The notes: generated by a model not told the origin, from the letters alone. A stretch of 64,000 nt of DNA from Chryseobacterium sp. OV279 (GCF_900128945.1 NZ_FQUD01000004.1:124001-188000); one strand, 5' to 3'; positions 1 through 8,255 are shown, numbered from the stretch's first letter. Numbers and translations are program-made.

Positions 1-540
1 TTTTTTACGGAAATTTCTGCGGTCTATTTCACGTCCGACGATGGTTCTGTACAAATTTTCAAGGTCTGAAAAAGGAAATTCTTCATTGAGAAGATTAAAG
101 CCGATCGGCTGGTATTGTATTTTGGTACGAAGTCTTTTTAACGCAATATCAATAATACTTTGATGATCAAAAGCCAGTTTGGGAAGTTTATTTACACTGA
201 ACCACTGCGCATCTTCGGCATCAGAATCGGCAAAGAGCTCATGATAAGAAGGATTCACAAGGCCCAAATAAGCCACAGAAACCACCCTATTCCTTGGATC
301 ACGGCCTACGTTGCCAAAAGTATAGAGTTGCTCCAAAAAATCGGGCTTTATGCCTGCTTCTTCGTGTAATTCTCTTTTAACCGCCTCATCCAGGTTTTCA
401 TCATCCAGAACGAGACCGCCGGGAAGCGCCCAGCCTCCTTTGAAGGGCTCTATCTTTCTTTTGATTAAAAGGAGCTGAAGATCCTGCTTATCAAAGTACC
501 CGAAAATGACGGCGTCTACCGCAACTTTTATTGCCTGCAT
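1..540 (-). CDS. NUDIX hydrolase / NrtR-like protein, 3' end cut by window edge
   Basis: I translated this from the minus strand; it is open from ATG at 538-540 to base 1, 180 codons with no stop, so the C-terminus lies outside the window. Residues about 41-64 form a complete Nudix box (G-x5-E-x7-R-E-L-x-E-E-x-G-I), the Mg-binding helix that hydrolyses nucleoside diphosphate-linked compounds. The part after the Nudix fold (about residue 115 onward, with KLAFDHQSIIDIALKRLR and the segment FNLLNEEFPFSDLENLYR) resembles the winged-helix tail of NrtR-type NAD regulators, so it may be a regulator or a plain ADP-sugar hydrolase. A divergent promoter lies just upstream. Family assignment is strong; the regulator role is inferred. 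Confidence 0.9.
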   Translation of the reverse strand, partial: MQAIKVAVDAVIFGYFDKQDLQLLLIKRKIEPFKGGWALPGGLVLDDENLDEAVKRELHEEAGIKPDFLEQLYTFGNVGRDPRNRVVSVAYLGLVNPSYHELFADSDAEDAQWFSVNKLPKLAFDHQSIIDIALKRLRTKIQYQPIGFNLLNEEFPFSDLENLYRTIVGREIDRRNFRKK

Positions 541-563
541 AGTTAATTTGCGTTATGAATACA

Positions 564-591
564 CAAAGGTACAATTTATAAATGACATCAA
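564..591 (-). promoter_or_regulatory. Bacteroidota promoter for the NUDIX gene
   Basis: On the minus strand TACCTTTG (571-564) matches the -7 consensus TAnnTTTG, with TTG at 591-589 and a 17-bp spacer. The ATG follows 24 bp downstream of the -7 box. Confidence 0.55.
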
Positions 592-599
592 AAAAACAA

Positions 600-629
600 T
601 TGACTGCATAATAAAATTAGCTAACTTTA
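600..629 (+). promoter_or_regulatory. Promoter for the DUF1579 lipoprotein gene
   Basis: TTG at 600-602, a 19-bp spacer and TAACTTTA at 622-629, one base from the -7 consensus. It lies back to back with the NUDIX promoter. The start codon is at 662. Confidence 0.45.
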
Positions 630-661
630 TTTAACATTAACCCATTTAAAATTAACTAATT

Positions 662-1294
662 ATGAAAAATCTATTGTTCTTATTTTCAATCGTTTTTCTT
701 CTGACCGCCTGTGAGAAAGGGAAACCCGTGACAGATAAAAGTTCGTCTAAAACGGATTCTGCCGAATGGAAACCTGTAGATTCTGTAACCGCTATGAAAG
801 CATGGATGGACTACGCCACTCCAGGAGAACTTCACAAAATGCTGGCCAAATATGACGGAAACTGGACAGGAGCATCAACCATGTGGATGGAAGCGGGTGG
901 AAAACCCATTACCAGCCAGGCTGAATGTACCAACAAAATGATTTTTGGAGGACGTTATCAGCAAAGCAATTACAAAGGAAGCTTTATGGGAATGCCATTT
1001 GAAGGAATGAGCCTGATGGGCTATGACAATGCAAAGAAAAAGTTTGTAAGCACCTGGATAGATAATATGGGAACGGGAATTATGCATGCTGAGGGTGAAT
1101 GGGATGCTGCTAAAAAATCCCTTGAATTCAAAGGAAAAATGGCTGATCCTGCCAGACCCGGAAAAGAATGTGATTTCAGAGAAGTATATATATTTACTGA
1201 CGATAATAACCACACCATGGAAATGTACGGTCCTGACTCTAAAACAGGAAAAGAACACAAAAGCATGGAAATAAAATTCACCAGAAAGAAATAA
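662..1294 (+). CDS. DUF1579 family lipoprotein
   Basis: A 210-residue protein with a lipoprotein signal: a hydrophobic stretch to residue 14 and a lipobox ending in Cys17 (LTAC), so it should be acylated and held in the envelope. The rest matches the DUF1579 fold: a beta-rich domain starting near the segment YDGNWTGASTMWMEAGG, continuing with FGGRYQQSNYKGSFMGMPFEG and YDNAKKKFVSTWIDNMGTG. DUF1579 proteins have no established reaction. It is monocistronic and divergent from the NUDIX gene. The family call rests on these conserved segments; function unknown. Confidence 0.85.
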   Translation: MKNLLFLFSIVFLLTACEKGKPVTDKSSSKTDSAEWKPVDSVTAMKAWMDYATPGELHKMLAKYDGNWTGASTMWMEAGGKPITSQAECTNKMIFGGRYQQSNYKGSFMGMPFEGMSLMGYDNAKKKFVSTWIDNMGTGIMHAEGEWDAAKKSLEFKGKMADPARPGKECDFREVYIFTDDNNHTMEMYGPDSKTGKEHKSMEIKFTRKK

Positions 1295-1332
1295 AAACCG
1301 GAGAAACCTCTTCTATGAAACAGTGATTTTCC

Positions 1333-1365
1333 TTGTAAATTTTAAGGCAGATATGCTCAACTTTG
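1333..1365 (+). promoter_or_regulatory. Probable promoter for the 69-residue membrane protein
   Basis: TTG at 1333-1335, a 22-bp spacer and CAACTTTG at 1358-1365, one base from TAnnTTTG. The start codon is 28 bp downstream. Confidence 0.4.
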
Positions 1366-1392
1366 GTATAGAAAATAAAAATTTATACCATC

Positions 1393-1602
1393 ATGAAAAC
1401 ATTATTAAGAGCCTTTATCGTGGTCATTATTATCATAGGAGGAGTTTTGATCATCGTTGTGGGGAAAAAGCCTTTCCCGGAACCTGAATGTCTCGTATGC
1501 GGGATCAATCTTATCAGAACATTAGGCATTGCCGAAGTGATTCTTGGCCTCGGTGCATTGGTGATACAAGCCAATCTCACGGAGAAACAACGAACTTTTT
1601 AA
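1393..1602 (+). CDS. Small two-helix membrane protein, unknown function
   Basis: A 69-residue protein with a strongly hydrophobic N-terminal helix (about residues 6-24), a short loop with a CxxC-like pair (ECLVCG), and a second hydrophobic segment (about 42-60). I do not recognise a family. It has its own promoter-like sequence upstream and ends just before a shared terminator facing lepA, which supports a real gene. The antisense reading frame across it has no such support. The Cys pair could bind a metal or form a disulfide, but this is speculation. Confidence 0.6.
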   Translation: MKTLLRAFIVVIIIIGGVLIIVVGKKPFPEPECLVCGINLIRTLGIAEVILGLGALVIQANLTEKQRTF

Positions 1603-1608
1603 AAAATA

Positions 1609-1635
1609 AAAGACCGGTAAAAATTACCGGTCTTT
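1609..1635. terminator. Bidirectional terminator between the 69-residue gene and lepA
   Basis: Perfect 12-bp stem AAAGACCGGTAA / TTACCGGTCTTT with an AAA loop and T-runs on both strands. It lies between two convergent genes. Confidence 0.9.
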
Positions 1636-1641
1636 TTTATA

Positions 1642-3438
1642 TTAATCATTTAGTTTTAATACAGCCATGAACGCTGATTGCGGTACTTCTACTCTACCAA
1701 TCTGCTTCATTTTCTTTTTACCTTCTTTCTGCTTTTCAAGAAGTTTACGTTTTCTGGAGATATCTCCACCGTAACATTTTGCGGTAACGTCTTTTCTTAA
1801 GGCTTTGATGGTTTCTCTGGCGATCACTTTCGCTCCCAACGCTGCCTGAACTGCAATATCAAACTGCTGTCTCGGGATCAGTTCACGAAGTTTCTCACAC
1901 ATCTTTTTACCGATATAGTAAGCATTACTGTCGTGAATCAGTGAAGAAAGGGCATCTACCATATCTCCGTTGATCAGGATATCCATTTTAACCAATTTAG
2001 AAGAACGCATTCCTATCGGAGAATAATCGAATGACGCATATCCTTTAGAAATAGATTTCAGACGGTCATAAAAGTCGAAAACAACTTCTGCCAAAGGCAT
2101 ATTGAATGTCAATTCTACTCTGTCTGCCGTTAAATAGCTCTGGTTAACAATCTCTCCTCTTTTTTCAATACAAAGGGTCATTACAGCACCTACGAAGTCA
2201 GATTTAGTAATGATGGAAGCTTTTATATAAGGTTCTTCAACCCTATCCAAAAGATTGGGATCAATCATTTCTGACGGGTTGTTGATCAAAATTGCAACTT
2301 CAGGTTCTTTTTTAGAGTATCCATGGTATGAAACGTTGGGAACCGTAGTAATTACGTTCATATCAAATTCTCTTTCAAGACGTTCCTGTACGATTTCCAT
2401 GTGAAGCATTCCCAAGAATCCGCAACGGAAACCAAAACCAAGTGCTGCAGAACTTTCCGGTTCGAAAACCAGAGAAGCGTCATTCAGTCTTAATTTTTCC
2501 AGTGAGAATCTCAGTTCTTCAAAATCTTCGGATTCAATAGGATAAATTCCGGCAAAAACCATTGGTTTTACTTCTTCAAACCCATCGATGGCAGCATCGG
2601 CAGGATTCACAAAAGAGGTAATGGTATCTCCTACTTTTACTTCTCTTGCATCTTTAATCCCAGAAATAATATAGCCTACATCACCACATTCAATAGTTTT
2701 CTTCGGTACTTGCTTTAGTTTCAAAGTTCCTACTTCATCGGCACCATATTCTTTTCCTGTAGCGAAAAATTTAATTTTCTCGTTTTTAGAAATGCTACCG
2801 TTTACGACTTTGAAATACGCTTCAATCCCTCTGAAAGGGTTATAAACAGAGTCAAAGATCAATGCCTGTAGCGGAGCTTTCGGGTCTCCAACCGGCGCAG
2901 GAATTCTGTTGACAATCTGCTCAAGCAAATCGTGAACTCCCTCACCTGTTTTTCCTGAAACTCTAAGAACATCTTCATATTTACATCCTAAAAGTCCCAT
3001 AATTTCGTCGGTAACTTCTTCAGGGTTTGCAGATGGAAGATCTATTTTATTCAGAATCGGAATAATTTCCAAATCGTTTTCTAATGCCAGATAAAGGTTA
3101 CTGATGGTCTGCGCCTGGATACTCTGTGCTGCATCTACAATAAGCAATGCACCTTCACAGGCAGCGATAGAACGGGAAACTTCATAAGAAAAGTCTACGT
3201 GTCCCGGGGTATCAATAAGGTTTAAGATATATTTTTCTCCTTTATACTCATAATCCATCTGGATCGCGTGAGACTTGATGGTGATCCCACGTTCTTTCTC
3301 CAAATCCATATCATCCAGGGTCTGAGACTGCAGTTCTCTCTGAGTAACTGTATTGGTATACTCCAAAAGACGGTCTGCCAAAGTACTTTTACCGTGGTCA
3401 ATATGAGCGATTATGCAAAAATTTCGTATGTTTTTCAT
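1642..3438 (-). CDS. lepA: Elongation factor 4 (LepA), translational GTPase
   Basis: At 598 residues this is the normal LepA length. The G domain shows G1 AHIDHGKST (11-19), G3 DTPGH (76-80) and G4 NKID (130-133), followed by EF-G-like domains and the LepA-specific C-terminal domain rich in Lys/Arg (RKRKLLEKQKEGKKKMKQIG) ending in LKLND. LepA is a ribosome-bound GTPase that back-translocates or remodels stalled ribosomes. The ATG start fits the N-terminus MKNIRNFCIIAHIDHGKS of the family. It has its own -7 box; the upstream minus-strand gene is separated by a terminator. Confidence 0.98.
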   Translation of the reverse strand: MKNIRNFCIIAHIDHGKSTLADRLLEYTNTVTQRELQSQTLDDMDLEKERGITIKSHAIQMDYEYKGEKYILNLIDTPGHVDFSYEVSRSIAACEGALLIVDAAQSIQAQTISNLYLALENDLEIIPILNKIDLPSANPEEVTDEIMGLLGCKYEDVLRVSGKTGEGVHDLLEQIVNRIPAPVGDPKAPLQALIFDSVYNPFRGIEAYFKVVNGSISKNEKIKFFATGKEYGADEVGTLKLKQVPKKTIECGDVGYIISGIKDAREVKVGDTITSFVNPADAAIDGFEEVKPMVFAGIYPIESEDFEELRFSLEKLRLNDASLVFEPESSAALGFGFRCGFLGMLHMEIVQERLEREFDMNVITTVPNVSYHGYSKKEPEVAILINNPSEMIDPNLLDRVEEPYIKASIITKSDFVGAVMTLCIEKRGEIVNQSYLTADRVELTFNMPLAEVVFDFYDRLKSISKGYASFDYSPIGMRSSKLVKMDILINGDMVDALSSLIHDSNAYYIGKKMCEKLRELIPRQQFDIAVQAALGAKVIARETIKALRKDVTAKCYGGDISRKRKLLEKQKEGKKKMKQIGRVEVPQSAFMAVLKLND

Positions 3439-3457
3439 TTAAGAACGTTGTAATTTG

Positions 3458-3465
3458 CAAAGATA
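3458..3465 (-). promoter_or_regulatory. -7 promoter element of lepA
   Basis: TATCTTTG on the minus strand, an exact TAnnTTTG match, ends 19 bp before the lepA ATG. No convincing -33 TTG was found. It overlaps the T-tract of the terminator at 3470-3492. Confidence 0.5.
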
Positions 3466-3469
3466 AAAA

Positions 3470-3492
3470 AAAGAGAGACATTTCCTCTCTTT
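3470..3492 (-). terminator. Terminator of the 3510-4514 gene
   Basis: An 8-bp stem AAAGAGAG / CTCTCTTT followed on the minus strand by a T8 run. It separates the secreted protein gene from lepA. Confidence 0.75.
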
Positions 3493-3509
3493 AATTTTCA
3501 GGGTACAAT

Positions 3510-4514
3510 TTATTTTTCAAAGACGTAAGCGCCTGTTAAAGAGTCTATATAAACATGGGATAAAGTCGTGTTCGCATTTCTATCCGTTTTTGATCCGGAA
3601 TCAATTGCTGCTCCAATTAGCCCGCCTACGATTCCTCCTGTCATAGCTCCAATCATAGCCCCTGTATTGCTGTTTTTCGGATACAGTTCAAGTCTGGAAG
3701 AAACAATATAATATCCCTTATCATCTTTATTTATTTCTAAAAAGCCAACAGGTGTGGACCGGTATGCTTTCCCATCTTCAACATATCCGTACATTTCTTC
3801 AGTTAAAACAAGAAGATCATTCTGATCTTTCACCCCGATTACTTTCCCTTTTTTATTCTTTCCTATGTAATATTCTTTTTGGGGTTTTTGCTCAGAAAAA
3901 GATTTGAAATCTTTATACACTCCATTCACAAGTTCAGGAGACGTAATAAATTTCATGTTTTTCTCCAGTATAGTTTCATAATCCTTGAGTTCAGCTTCCA
4001 GAACAGGTGTACTTAAAACAGTATGGGAATAGGATTCATTAATGAAAGAAGACAGGATATCTGAAATAGATGAAGAAATTTCTCTGGGGATATTGGGTGT
4101 AAGTTTCGAATTAAAACTTAATGTATTGTCATACCTGTTGATAAAGAAATATTTACCGCTTCTATTGATGAAACTGCTGATTTTAATTTTTACTTTTGCC
4201 AGTCCGGTATTTTGAAAGCTACTGATCTTCACTTCTTCTAAAAGCATGGTGATATCATTATTTCCTTTTACTTTATTATCACCGGCAAACCAGGTTTCCA
4301 CATGATTTTTTAAATCTTCATTACTGAATTTCATTTGAACCTGTTCTCCTTTATAGACAAGGGTTCCCAAATCTTTATCTGCTCTGGTATCAATTAAGCT
4401 GAGAGATTTTGTGCGTGAGTTTTTGTCTTTGATATTTTTATCAAGCTTAATCATTTCAGTTTTTTGAGCTGATAACACAACTGAAAACATTAAAAACAAT
4501 AGTATTTTCTTCAT
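3510..4514 (-). CDS. Secreted hypothetical protein with a glycine-zipper segment
   Basis: I choose ATG at 4514 (334 residues) rather than five codons upstream, because MKKILLFLMFSVVLSAQ then forms a clean signal peptide cleaved after Ser-Ala. The middle is rich in Lys/Ser/Asn beta-type sequence. Near the C-terminus there is a Gly/Ala zipper-like hydrophobic stretch (AMIGAMTGGIVGGLIGAAID), of the kind found in envelope proteins that insert into or span membranes. I do not recognise the family. It is monocistronic, between terminators at 4557-4590 and 3470-3492. Periplasmic or outer-membrane location is inferred. Confidence 0.7.
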   Translation of the reverse strand: MKKILLFLMFSVVLSAQKTEMIKLDKNIKDKNSRTKSLSLIDTRADKDLGTLVYKGEQVQMKFSNEDLKNHVETWFAGDNKVKGNNDITMLLEEVKISSFQNTGLAKVKIKISSFINRSGKYFFINRYDNTLSFNSKLTPNIPREISSSISDILSSFINESYSHTVLSTPVLEAELKDYETILEKNMKFITSPELVNGVYKDFKSFSEQKPQKEYYIGKNKKGKVIGVKDQNDLLVLTEEMYGYVEDGKAYRSTPVGFLEINKDDKGYYIVSSRLELYPKNSNTGAMIGAMTGGIVGGLIGAAIDSGSKTDRNANTTLSHVYIDSLTGAYVFEK

Positions 4515-4556
4515 AATTGAATTTGCCACAAAACTAAGAATTCCTTTTAAAACTAA

Positions 4557-4590
4557 ACGGCTCTCACAAACAATTGTCTGTAAGAGCCGT
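4557..4590 (-). terminator. Terminator of the sigma-factor operon
   Basis: ACGGCTCT / AGAGCCGT 8-bp stem enclosing an imperfect inner stem, followed on the minus strand by a T-rich run. It lies 23 bp after the stop of the last operon gene. Confidence 0.7.
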
Positions 4591-4612
4591 CCAACATTAA
4601 AAAAATAAACTA

Positions 4613-5134
4613 TTATGGGTTCTGTTTGGGCCTTGCCGTATTGTCGTGCCCGCTGTGAGGTTTTCTTTCATTCATTTTATCTCTCATCATCCCTTCAGTC
4701 TGGAATAGTTTCAATACTTTTTGGCAAGGAATCACCTGCTGCATTTTATCAGCATATCTTTTTCTGTTATCCAGTAACTTCTGCCCCACTTCAAAACTCT
4801 GCTGAAGTTTTGCTTTGGCTTCATCATCCGATAAAGTTTCGGGATTGAAATTAGGATTAAACTGTCCTTTTATCTGTTTCTGATTCTCAAGATACTCATT
4901 ATACAGCTGAGTAAATTCTGTTTTATCGCTGGCATCAATCTCCAGATTTTCCAGCACCATATTATTTCTAAACCTCTTGAGCAGCTCTTTTCTTTCTTCC
5001 GGAGAAAGATTGTTTATTACCTCCTTTCTTTGCTTAGGATCCATCTTTTTCCAGTCATAATCTGTAGTCTGTGCATTTTGTGCATTCAGACCAAAACCAT
5101 ACATAATAAAAAGTGTAAATAATATCTTTTTCAT
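4613..5134 (-). CDS. Periplasmic helical protein, Spy/CpxP-like in character
   Basis: A 173-residue secreted protein with a signal peptide (about residues 1-19, cleaved near NAQ). The mature part is almost all charged helix (YDWKKMDPKQRKEVINNLSPEERKELLKRFRNN and ELYNEYLENQKQIKG type sequence), with a Pro/His/Lys-rich tail. The composition and the third place in a sigma / anti-sigma operon recall the helical periplasmic stress chaperones and sensors Spy and CpxP, but no LTxxQ motif was seen, so this is analogy only. It starts 5 bp after the anti-sigma gene. Confidence 0.65.
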   Translation of the reverse strand: MKKILFTLFIMYGFGLNAQNAQTTDYDWKKMDPKQRKEVINNLSPEERKELLKRFRNNMVLENLEIDASDKTEFTQLYNEYLENQKQIKGQFNPNFNPETLSDDEAKAKLQQSFEVGQKLLDNRKRYADKMQQVIPCQKVLKLFQTEGMMRDKMNERKPHSGHDNTARPKQNP

Positions 5135-5139
5135 CTTTC

Positions 5140-5673
5140 TTAATTATATAGATCTAAATAAACGTCCTGTGTAGAATTGCTTGCCAGTTCTGAAATTTCA
5201 GAATTGGAAAACGAATCCAGGTATTCATTCATTTTAGTTTCTTCTTTTTTAGCGGTAGCTTTTACAGGCTGAGCCGTCCTTACATTGTCAGCTCCTTCTT
5301 TTGCTGTATAAGACACCGTTTGAGTTCCCTGATTGCTAACTGTTTGATTATTATTTTCAACAGAAGTTAAATCTGCCTCCAGCGTTTCATAAGCACGCTC
5401 GCCTTCTGTTTTAGGCGCCTGTTTGTTTACTGCATATGCATTTGATTTCAACACATCTTTCGCCGGATCGTTGTCAGAATTAAAAACATACGTTGCCCCG
5501 AATATCAAAGCCAGTGATGCCGCTGCGGCATACATCCAGTTTAGTTTAAAAACCGGTGCTTTCTTATTCGCTTTCACTTCGTTCATTACACTGTTCTGGA
5601 TATTTTGAAACAAATCATCCGGAACTTTGTAAATATTCTTGCGTTCTAGTTTTTCTATGTCGAACTCTTTCAT
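5140..5673 (-). CDS. Putative anti-sigma factor, single-pass membrane protein
   Basis: The longer frame begins at TTG 5688, but ATG at 5673 gives MKEFDIEKLERKNIYKVPDDLF, the more likely start (177 residues). Residues about 1-42 are a charged cytoplasmic segment, about 46-64 (MYAAAASLALIFGATYVF) one membrane helix, and the rest an Asn/Thr/Ser-rich periplasmic region. It lies directly downstream of an ECF sigma gene, the usual place for its anti-sigma factor. No ZAS zinc motif is visible, so the regulatory role rests on topology and context. Confidence 0.7.
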   Translation of the reverse strand: MKEFDIEKLERKNIYKVPDDLFQNIQNSVMNEVKANKKAPVFKLNWMYAAAASLALIFGATYVFNSDNDPAKDVLKSNAYAVNKQAPKTEGERAYETLEADLTSVENNNQTVSNQGTQTVSYTAKEGADNVRTAQPVKATAKKEETKMNEYLDSFSNSEISELASNSTQDVYLDLYN

Positions 5674-5692
5674 CTTGGTTTGGGTCAAAAAA

Positions 5693-6244
5693 TTATCTCT
5701 CGTAATTTTCTTTAATAAATTCTTCTATTTTCTGTTTAGCATAATGATAATTCGTTTTTAACGTCCCTACAGACATATCTACAATTTTAGATATTTCTTC
5801 ATAGGGCAAATCATCATAATACCGCATCATAAATACCAGCTTCTGCTTTTCGGGCAGGCTTTGTATAGCGTTCTGGAGGAGCAGCTGTATTTCTTCGGCA
5901 TCTCCTTCCGTATTGTCGGCCACCAGATTCTGCATATAGTACTCCGGATCTTCATCCGTTTTCTGCATTTTCTTCATTTTATTGACCTGCTGTAATGCCT
6001 CGTTGGTGGCAATCCTGTACAACCAGGTATACAGCTGGCTGTCATTTTTGAACTGGTGAAAATTCTGATAGGCTTTAATAAAAGTCTCCTGCAGCGTATC
6101 CTGAGCCAGGTCACCATCCACAATAATCCTTCTGATATGCCAGTACAATCTGCTTTGATAAGCATCCATCAAGGCACGGACACCTTTTTCCTGGGTCCGT
6201 GGATTCTGCATCAACGAAATAATTTCCGCGTCCTTAATCTTCAT
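5693..6244 (-). CDS. ECF-type RNA polymerase sigma factor (sigma-70 family)
   Basis: A 183-residue protein with the two-domain ECF layout. Sigma region 2 is at about residues 25-90 (DAYQSRLYWHIRRI, DLAQDTLQETFIKAYQN, LYTWLYRIATNEAL), and region 4 at about 125-180 (LPEKQKLVFMMRYYDDLPYEEISKIVDMSVGTLKTNYHYA), a helix-turn-helix that reads the -35 element. It heads a three-gene operon with a probable anti-sigma factor and a periplasmic protein, so an envelope signal probably frees it. The ATG sits after a good promoter. Confidence 0.95.
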   Translation of the reverse strand: MKIKDAEIISLMQNPRTQEKGVRALMDAYQSRLYWHIRRIIVDGDLAQDTLQETFIKAYQNFHQFKNDSQLYTWLYRIATNEALQQVNKMKKMQKTDEDPEYYMQNLVADNTEGDAEEIQLLLQNAIQSLPEKQKLVFMMRYYDDLPYEEISKIVDMSVGTLKTNYHYAKQKIEEFIKENYER

Positions 6245-6269
6245 AAGATGCTTTCACTGTTTTGGATTA

Positions 6270-6302
6270 CAAAAATAGCCGAAAGTTAAATTACTTATTC
6301 AA
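6270..6302 (-). promoter_or_regulatory. Promoter of the ECF sigma operon
   Basis: On the minus strand TTG (6302-6300), a 22-bp spacer and TATTTTTG (6277-6270), an exact -7 match. This is a housekeeping-type promoter, so basal expression does not require the ECF factor itself. Confidence 0.6.
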
Positions 6303-6421
6303 TTTTCAGTCCAAATATTTAAAATAATATCAGATCGTTACGTTCTGAGCATTAGGCAACGGGGAATAAGGAGATTGATGATAAACTTACCATGCCCTGC
6401 ATTCATCTTCCTTTAAAATCT

Positions 6422-6429
6422 TATCTTTG
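6422..6429 (+). promoter_or_regulatory. -7 element very close to the DUF2520 start codon
   Basis: TATCTTTG, an exact TAnnTTTG match, ends only 4 bp before the ATG at 6434. If used, transcription would start at or next to the start codon. No -33 TTG was found at the usual spacing. Confidence 0.45.
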
Positions 6430-6433
6430 TTAG

Positions 6434-7183
6434 ATGCAAATTGTAATCATAGGTTCCGGAAATGTGGCCTACCACATGGCAAAAGCTTTCAGTCTGAAAA
6501 AAATTCCATTGCTGCAGATTTTTGGCAGGAATGGGGAAGAACTGAAGAAAATCTCTGAAGAACTGGATGTCCCATATTCTACGGAACATCTGGAGAATGC
6601 AGATCTGTACATCATCTGCGTGAGCGACAATTCCGTGGAGAATGTTTCTAAGATCATCACTAAAAAAGACGCTTTGGTCGCCCATACTTCAGGATCTCTC
6701 CCTAAAGAAATACTGGCAGGGGAGTACAGAAAATCAAGCTTTTATCCTTTGCAGACTTTTTCAAAATCCAAAGAACTGGAATATGAAAAGATTCCCTTTT
6801 TCATTGAAACAGAAAACGAAGAGGATAAGCAGATTCTTTTTGACCTTGCTTCTCAGATTTCAGAAAATGTAATGGAAAGCAGTCATGAAAAGAGGAAATA
6901 CATTCATCTTACCGCTGTTTTAGCCTGTAATTTTGTGAATCATCTTTTCGCAAGAGCAAAAGAGGTTTCGGATTCGCAGGATATTCCTTTTGACTATTTT
7001 CTTCCGCTTATCGATGAGACGGTTAAAAAGATCCATGAAATTGATCCCAAAGCAGCCCAGACCGGACCCGCTGTACGAAACGATGTAAGAGTACTGGAAT
7101 TACATGAGCAGTTACTAAAAGGCGAGAGTCTTGAAATTTATAAGACAATGAATCATTCTATTCAGAAAATGTATGAGTTATAA
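6434..7183 (+). CDS. Rossmann-fold / DUF2520 domain protein
   Basis: A 249-residue protein with an N-terminal NAD(P)-binding Rossmann fold (MQIVIIGSGNVAYHMAKAF, glycine motif GSGNVA at about 7-12), then the all-helical DUF2520 domain from about residue 125 (ENVMESSHEKRKYIHLTAVLACNFVNHLF, DPKAAQTGPAVRND). The architecture is that of F420-dependent NADP oxidoreductase and pyrroline-carboxylate-reductase-like dehydrogenases; its substrate is not known. The start is fixed by the glycine motif. The stop overlaps the next gene by 11 bp, so the two are translationally coupled. Confidence 0.88.
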   Translation: MQIVIIGSGNVAYHMAKAFSLKKIPLLQIFGRNGEELKKISEELDVPYSTEHLENADLYIICVSDNSVENVSKIITKKDALVAHTSGSLPKEILAGEYRKSSFYPLQTFSKSKELEYEKIPFFIETENEEDKQILFDLASQISENVMESSHEKRKYIHLTAVLACNFVNHLFARAKEVSDSQDIPFDYFLPLIDETVKKIHEIDPKAAQTGPAVRNDVRVLELHEQLLKGESLEIYKTMNHSIQKMYEL

Positions 7184-7691
7184 AGAAAAATTAAAAGATA
7201 TTAAGGCGTTTGTATTTGATGTAGACGGAGTTTTTACCGACGGAAGCGTCTATCTGATGCCTGGTGGAAATATGTGCAGGGTAATGAATGTTCTGGACGG
7301 ATACGCAGTCGTTAAGGCATTAAAAAACAATTATTTAATAGGTGTAATTACAGGAGGAAATGATGATATGGTAAAACACAGAATCAATTATCTCGGAATA
7401 GACGACTACTATCCAAAATCGCACAACAAGATGGCTGATTTTGAAGATTTTAAAAAGAAATACAATCTTAAAAACGAAGAGATCCTTACGATGGGAGACG
7501 ATCTTCCTGATATCCACATCATGGAAAATTCTGCGATTGCTGCATGTCCTGAAAATGCGGTTCCCGAAGTCAAAGGAATATCTGACTATATTTCCACGAA
7601 AAAGGGGGGAAGTGGCGCTGTACGAGACGTAATAGAGCAGGTAATGAAGGTTCAGGGAAACTGGCATGACGATAACACCCAATCTGTTTAA
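7173..7691 (+). CDS. HAD hydrolase, KdsC-like 3-deoxy-D-manno-octulosonate 8-phosphate phosphatase
   Basis: A 172-residue cap-less HAD phosphatase. Motif I is DVDGVFTDG with the nucleophile Asp16 and acid Asp18; motif II is VITGG; motif III/IV is MGDDLPDIHIM. Length and the DGVFTDG signature fit the KdsC/YrbI group, which removes phosphate from KDO-8-phosphate in lipopolysaccharide synthesis. It overlaps the DUF2520 gene by 11 bp and is followed after 9 bp by maf. A few members of this group act on other sugar acids, so the substrate is inferred. Confidence 0.88.
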   Translation: MSYKEKLKDIKAFVFDVDGVFTDGSVYLMPGGNMCRVMNVLDGYAVVKALKNNYLIGVITGGNDDMVKHRINYLGIDDYYPKSHNKMADFEDFKKKYNLKNEEILTMGDDLPDIHIMENSAIAACPENAVPEVKGISDYISTKKGGSGAVRDVIEQVMKVQGNWHDDNTQSV

Positions 7692-7700
7692 ACCCGCACT

Positions 7701-8255
7701 ATGAAATTACTTTTAGCATCCCAGTCACCGAGAAGAAAAGAACTGCTTTCAAGCCTTGGATTTGATTTCGAAGTGGTGAAAATAGACTGTGAAGAAATTC
7801 TTCCTGACTATATTGAAATAGGAGAGGCAGCAGCCTATCTGTCTGAATTAAAAGCAAAAGCATTCCGGAGTTTAACCGGTGATGAAGTTTTACTGACCGC
7901 TGATACCGTCGTTGCCGCGGAAGGACAGATTCTCGGAAAACCGAAAGATGAAGATGATGCCAGACAGATGCTTCGTATGCTTTCCGGAAAAACACACCAG
8001 GTGTACACGGGAATTACCATAAAATCTGTAGACAAAACATTTACAGAAACCGATGTGGCTGATGTAGAACTTGATGAAATGACAGATGAGGAGATCAATT
8101 ATTACGTTCAGAATTATAAACCTTTCGATAAAGCAGGCAGTTATGGCATCCAGGAATGGCTGGGAATGGCAAAAATAACGAGGCTGAACGGAAGCTTTTA
8201 TACCATTATGGGACTTCCTACCCATTTGGTTTACAAAATTTTGAATGAAATATAA
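7701..8255 (+). CDS. maf: Maf-like nucleotide pyrophosphatase
   Basis: A 184-residue Maf protein. The signature SQSPRRKELLSSLGFDF (residues 7-23) and ADTVV with the catalytic Asp are present, along with QMLRMLSGKTHQVYTG and KAGSYGIQ. Maf proteins hydrolyse nucleoside triphosphates (dTTP, UTP or modified bases) to monophosphates, preventing incorporation of unwanted nucleotides. The FDKAGSYGIQ type suggests the dTTP/UTP subgroup, which is an inference. It is the third gene of a DUF2520-kdsC-maf operon. Confidence 0.93.
   Translation: MKLLLASQSPRRKELLSSLGFDFEVVKIDCEEILPDYIEIGEAAAYLSELKAKAFRSLTGDEVLLTADTVVAAEGQILGKPKDEDDARQMLRMLSGKTHQVYTGITIKSVDKTFTETDVADVELDEMTDEEINYYVQNYKPFDKAGSYGIQEWLGMAKITRLNGSFYTIMGLPTHLVYKILNEI

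Noticed and set aside
875..1258. Minus-strand reading frame of 127 codons across the DUF1579 gene
   Set aside because: It is the antisense of a well supported lipoprotein gene and shows no promoter, signal or domain.
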